Source: Cucumis sativus
Taxonomy: Eukaryota; Streptophyta; Magnoliopsida; Cucurbitales; Cucurbitaceae
DNA: 64,000 nucleotides
Assembly (NCBI RefSeq): GCF_000004075.3
Contig: NC_026655.2
Coordinates: 372,001 to 436,000 of the forward strand
Direction of reading: 5' to 3'
Under the pieces are notes generated by a model. The model made no database searches. It worked only from the letters and a program-made list of their open reading frames with translations, and was not told the origin of the DNA. The position numbers and the translations under genes are program-made. How positions within the stretch are numbered: the stretch's first letter is position 1; each line of letters opens with the position of its first letter. This document shows, piece after piece, positions 62,315 to 64,000 of the stretch.

Positions 62315-64000
62315 ATGGCTCCGACTGTTCCTATAGAGTTTGCTGGACAGAAGGAATCTCGAAAGTATTCACTTTCACAGGCAATGGGGAAATCGAGGAA
62401 ATATTCCAAAGGGCTTTCTTTTGGTTTTGTTCCGGATTACCGACATGCTGTGGAAACAGTTGGCGAATCAGAAGGGTTTGGGAGCTCTGGACGAATGGAT
62501 ACTGGAATCTCTACTCTTGATGATTCACGGGCCATTAAGAGGAAACGTATTAGTATGAATGCAGATGGTTACGATTGTTTTGGTGCTCCACTTCAAGTTT
62601 TTTCTCTATCAACATTGTCTCGGTCTGAAAGGAAGGATTTAGAGTTAAGGTTAAAGTTAGAACTTGAGCAGGTCCGACTGCTGCAAAAAAGAGCTTCTAA
62701 TGTTAGTTCAAATTTTGCTGTCTCATCATCTAGTAATATCCAGAGTTCTAGTGATCAGCACAGGGGAGCTCCTCCAGAGACTTTAAATAGGTTGAATGAG
62801 GCATCGGTTCCTCCTGCTAAAAAGCAGCTAGTGCCCTCTGGACGCAATGGCCCTTCTGCTAAAAGAAGTTCATCTGGGCGGTTTGAGTCTGCTAAACCAG
62901 CTGCTGTATCTGCATCCTCAACTGCGTCATTGAAACAATGTGAACAGCTGCTGCAACGCTTGATGTCACATACATTTGGTTGGGTGTTTAACACTCCAGT
63001 GGATGTGGTCAAGTTGAATATTCCAGATTACTTTACTGTTATAAAGCATCCGATGGATCTGGGCACTGTGAAGTCTAAGCTTACTGCAGGAGAATACACC
63101 CATCCATTGGATTTTGCTGCTGATGTTCGACTTACTTTTTCAAATGCAATGACTTACAACCCTCCAGCTAATGACGTCCATACCATGGCTAAAACACTAA
63201 GTAAATTTTTTGAAGTTAGATGGAAAACTATAGAGAAGAAATTCCCTACGACAACTGAAGAACAACGTCAAGTACCTTCAGCCACGACTGTTCCCAAGGA
63301 AGCTGAAAGTGCTCTGCCAGTGCCACCTCCAAAAAAGACGAAATTCCCTACAAACGACCCTGATGTTCAGCCAACCAGTGTGGTAAAAGTCATGACTGAC
63401 CAGGAGAAGCATAAACTAAGTGTAGAGTTGGAGGCTTTGCTGGGAGAGTTACCTGAAAGCATCATTAATTTCCTAAAGGAGCATAGTTCTAATTCTCAAG
63501 CTGGTGAGGATGAGATTGAAATTGACATCGATGCTCTTAGTGATGATACCTTGTTTGCCTTGAGGAAACTATTAGACGATTATATGATGGAAAAGCAGAA
63601 ATGCACAAAGGCTGAACCATGTGTAGTAGAGGTTATTTCATTCTCAATTTTTACAATTCTCATTTTTTACACTTTTATCATTCAAATTGCTCTGATTATA
63701 ATGTGTTAATTCAATGGTTTCTGATTGCTGCCATGTTCTTCTCTTCAGCTTCATAATGAATCAGGATTTAGCAATTCATCAATGCCACCAAGTAAAGGTA
63801 GTACATGGGTTGATTTATCCTTATAGTGAAGGTCGTTTCCCTGTATCTGTTTGAATTTTCATCTCTTTTTTCATTGTTAGGAAATGATCCCATTGATGAG
63901 GATGTTGACATTTTGGGTGGAAATGACCCCCCTGTTTCAAGCTATCCTCCGATAGAGATAGAAAAAGATGCAGTCCGTAGAGATAGTAAATGCAGTAATT
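62315..64000 (+). CDS. GTE bromodomain-NET transcription factor (BET family), 5' part
   Basis: A plant global-transcription-factor-group-E protein, GTE8/GTE10-like, that binds acetylated histones. Exons 62315-63631, 63749-63797 and 63881 onward. The gene runs off the window. I start at 62315 (MAPTVPIEF) because a splice acceptor at 62291-62296 falls inside the longer open frame. Residues 72-80 hold a basic KRKR motif. About 206-312 is a single bromodomain with the IPDYF and [11 protein letters not shown] segments and the acetyl-lysine-binding Asn282 in [10 protein letters not shown]. About 358-424 is the NET domain ([17 protein letters not shown] ... [20 protein letters not shown]). One bromodomain plus NET is the plant BET layout. 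The following exons are acidic ([11 protein letters not shown]). Arabidopsis GTE10/NPX1 (recalled as At5g63320) is a stress-response regulator. Which paralogue this is cannot be settled here. Confidence 0.93.

Overview
This window is plant nuclear DNA, almost certainly from a dicot. Its genes are intron-rich with GT-AG splice sites, the spacers are AT-rich, and the encoded families are plant-specific (chloroplast RNase J with a C-terminal GT-1/Myb-like domain, a calmodulin-like CML, a GTE bromodomain factor). The repeat types, especially short inverted-repeat elements carrying TATCACTGATAGACC-like cores, resemble cucurbit genomes, but that is an impression from memory. No CRISPR, operon or prokaryotic feature is present, and I recognised no tRNA or rRNA.

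Layout: (1) 49-1192 (+), the 3' exons of MPP10, a U3 snoRNP subunit. (2) 2744-3172 (-), an intronless four-EF-hand calmodulin-like protein. (3) About 3.3-7.3 kb, spacer with an inverted-repeat element, a 57-bp tandem duplication and an orphan cluster of site II promoter motifs. (4) 7355-17639 (-), a complete 17-exon chloroplast RNase J gene whose introns hold two LINE remnants and a 99-bp duplication that copies a splice donor. (5) 17.6-22.9 kb, AT-rich spacer. (6) 23450-25589 (+), argininosuccinate synthase with no visible transit peptide. (7) 25.6-35.1 kb, repeat-bearing spacer. (8) 35401-38678 (+), NOP56, with a site II/telo-box promoter. (9) 39802-41882 (+), adenylate kinase. (10) 43.6-45.0 kb (-), two U5 spliceosomal snRNA genes, each with USE and TATA elements. 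(11) 45967-50027 and 50519-54993 (-), tandemly duplicated aspartyl aminopeptidase genes, both intact. (12) 57362-57896 (+), a mitochondrial pyruvate carrier MPC1-type protein. (13) 57.9-61.3 kb, spacer with a 167-bp MULE-like MITE flanked by 10-bp target duplications. (14) 62315-64000 (+), the 5' part of a BET/GTE bromodomain-NET factor that runs off the window.

These are independent housekeeping genes, not one pathway. RNA metabolism is over-represented (MPP10, NOP56, RNase J, two U5 genes). The order RNase J, adenylate kinase, GTE appears to echo an Arabidopsis chromosome 5 neighbourhood (recalled loci At5g63420, At5g63400, At5g63320), suggesting conserved microsynteny with insertions. I found no convincing new multi-gene system. 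The best leads are the paired U5 snRNA genes, the transit-peptide-less argininosuccinate synthase, the divergence of the second aminopeptidase copy, and the duplicated splice-donor segment in RNase J.
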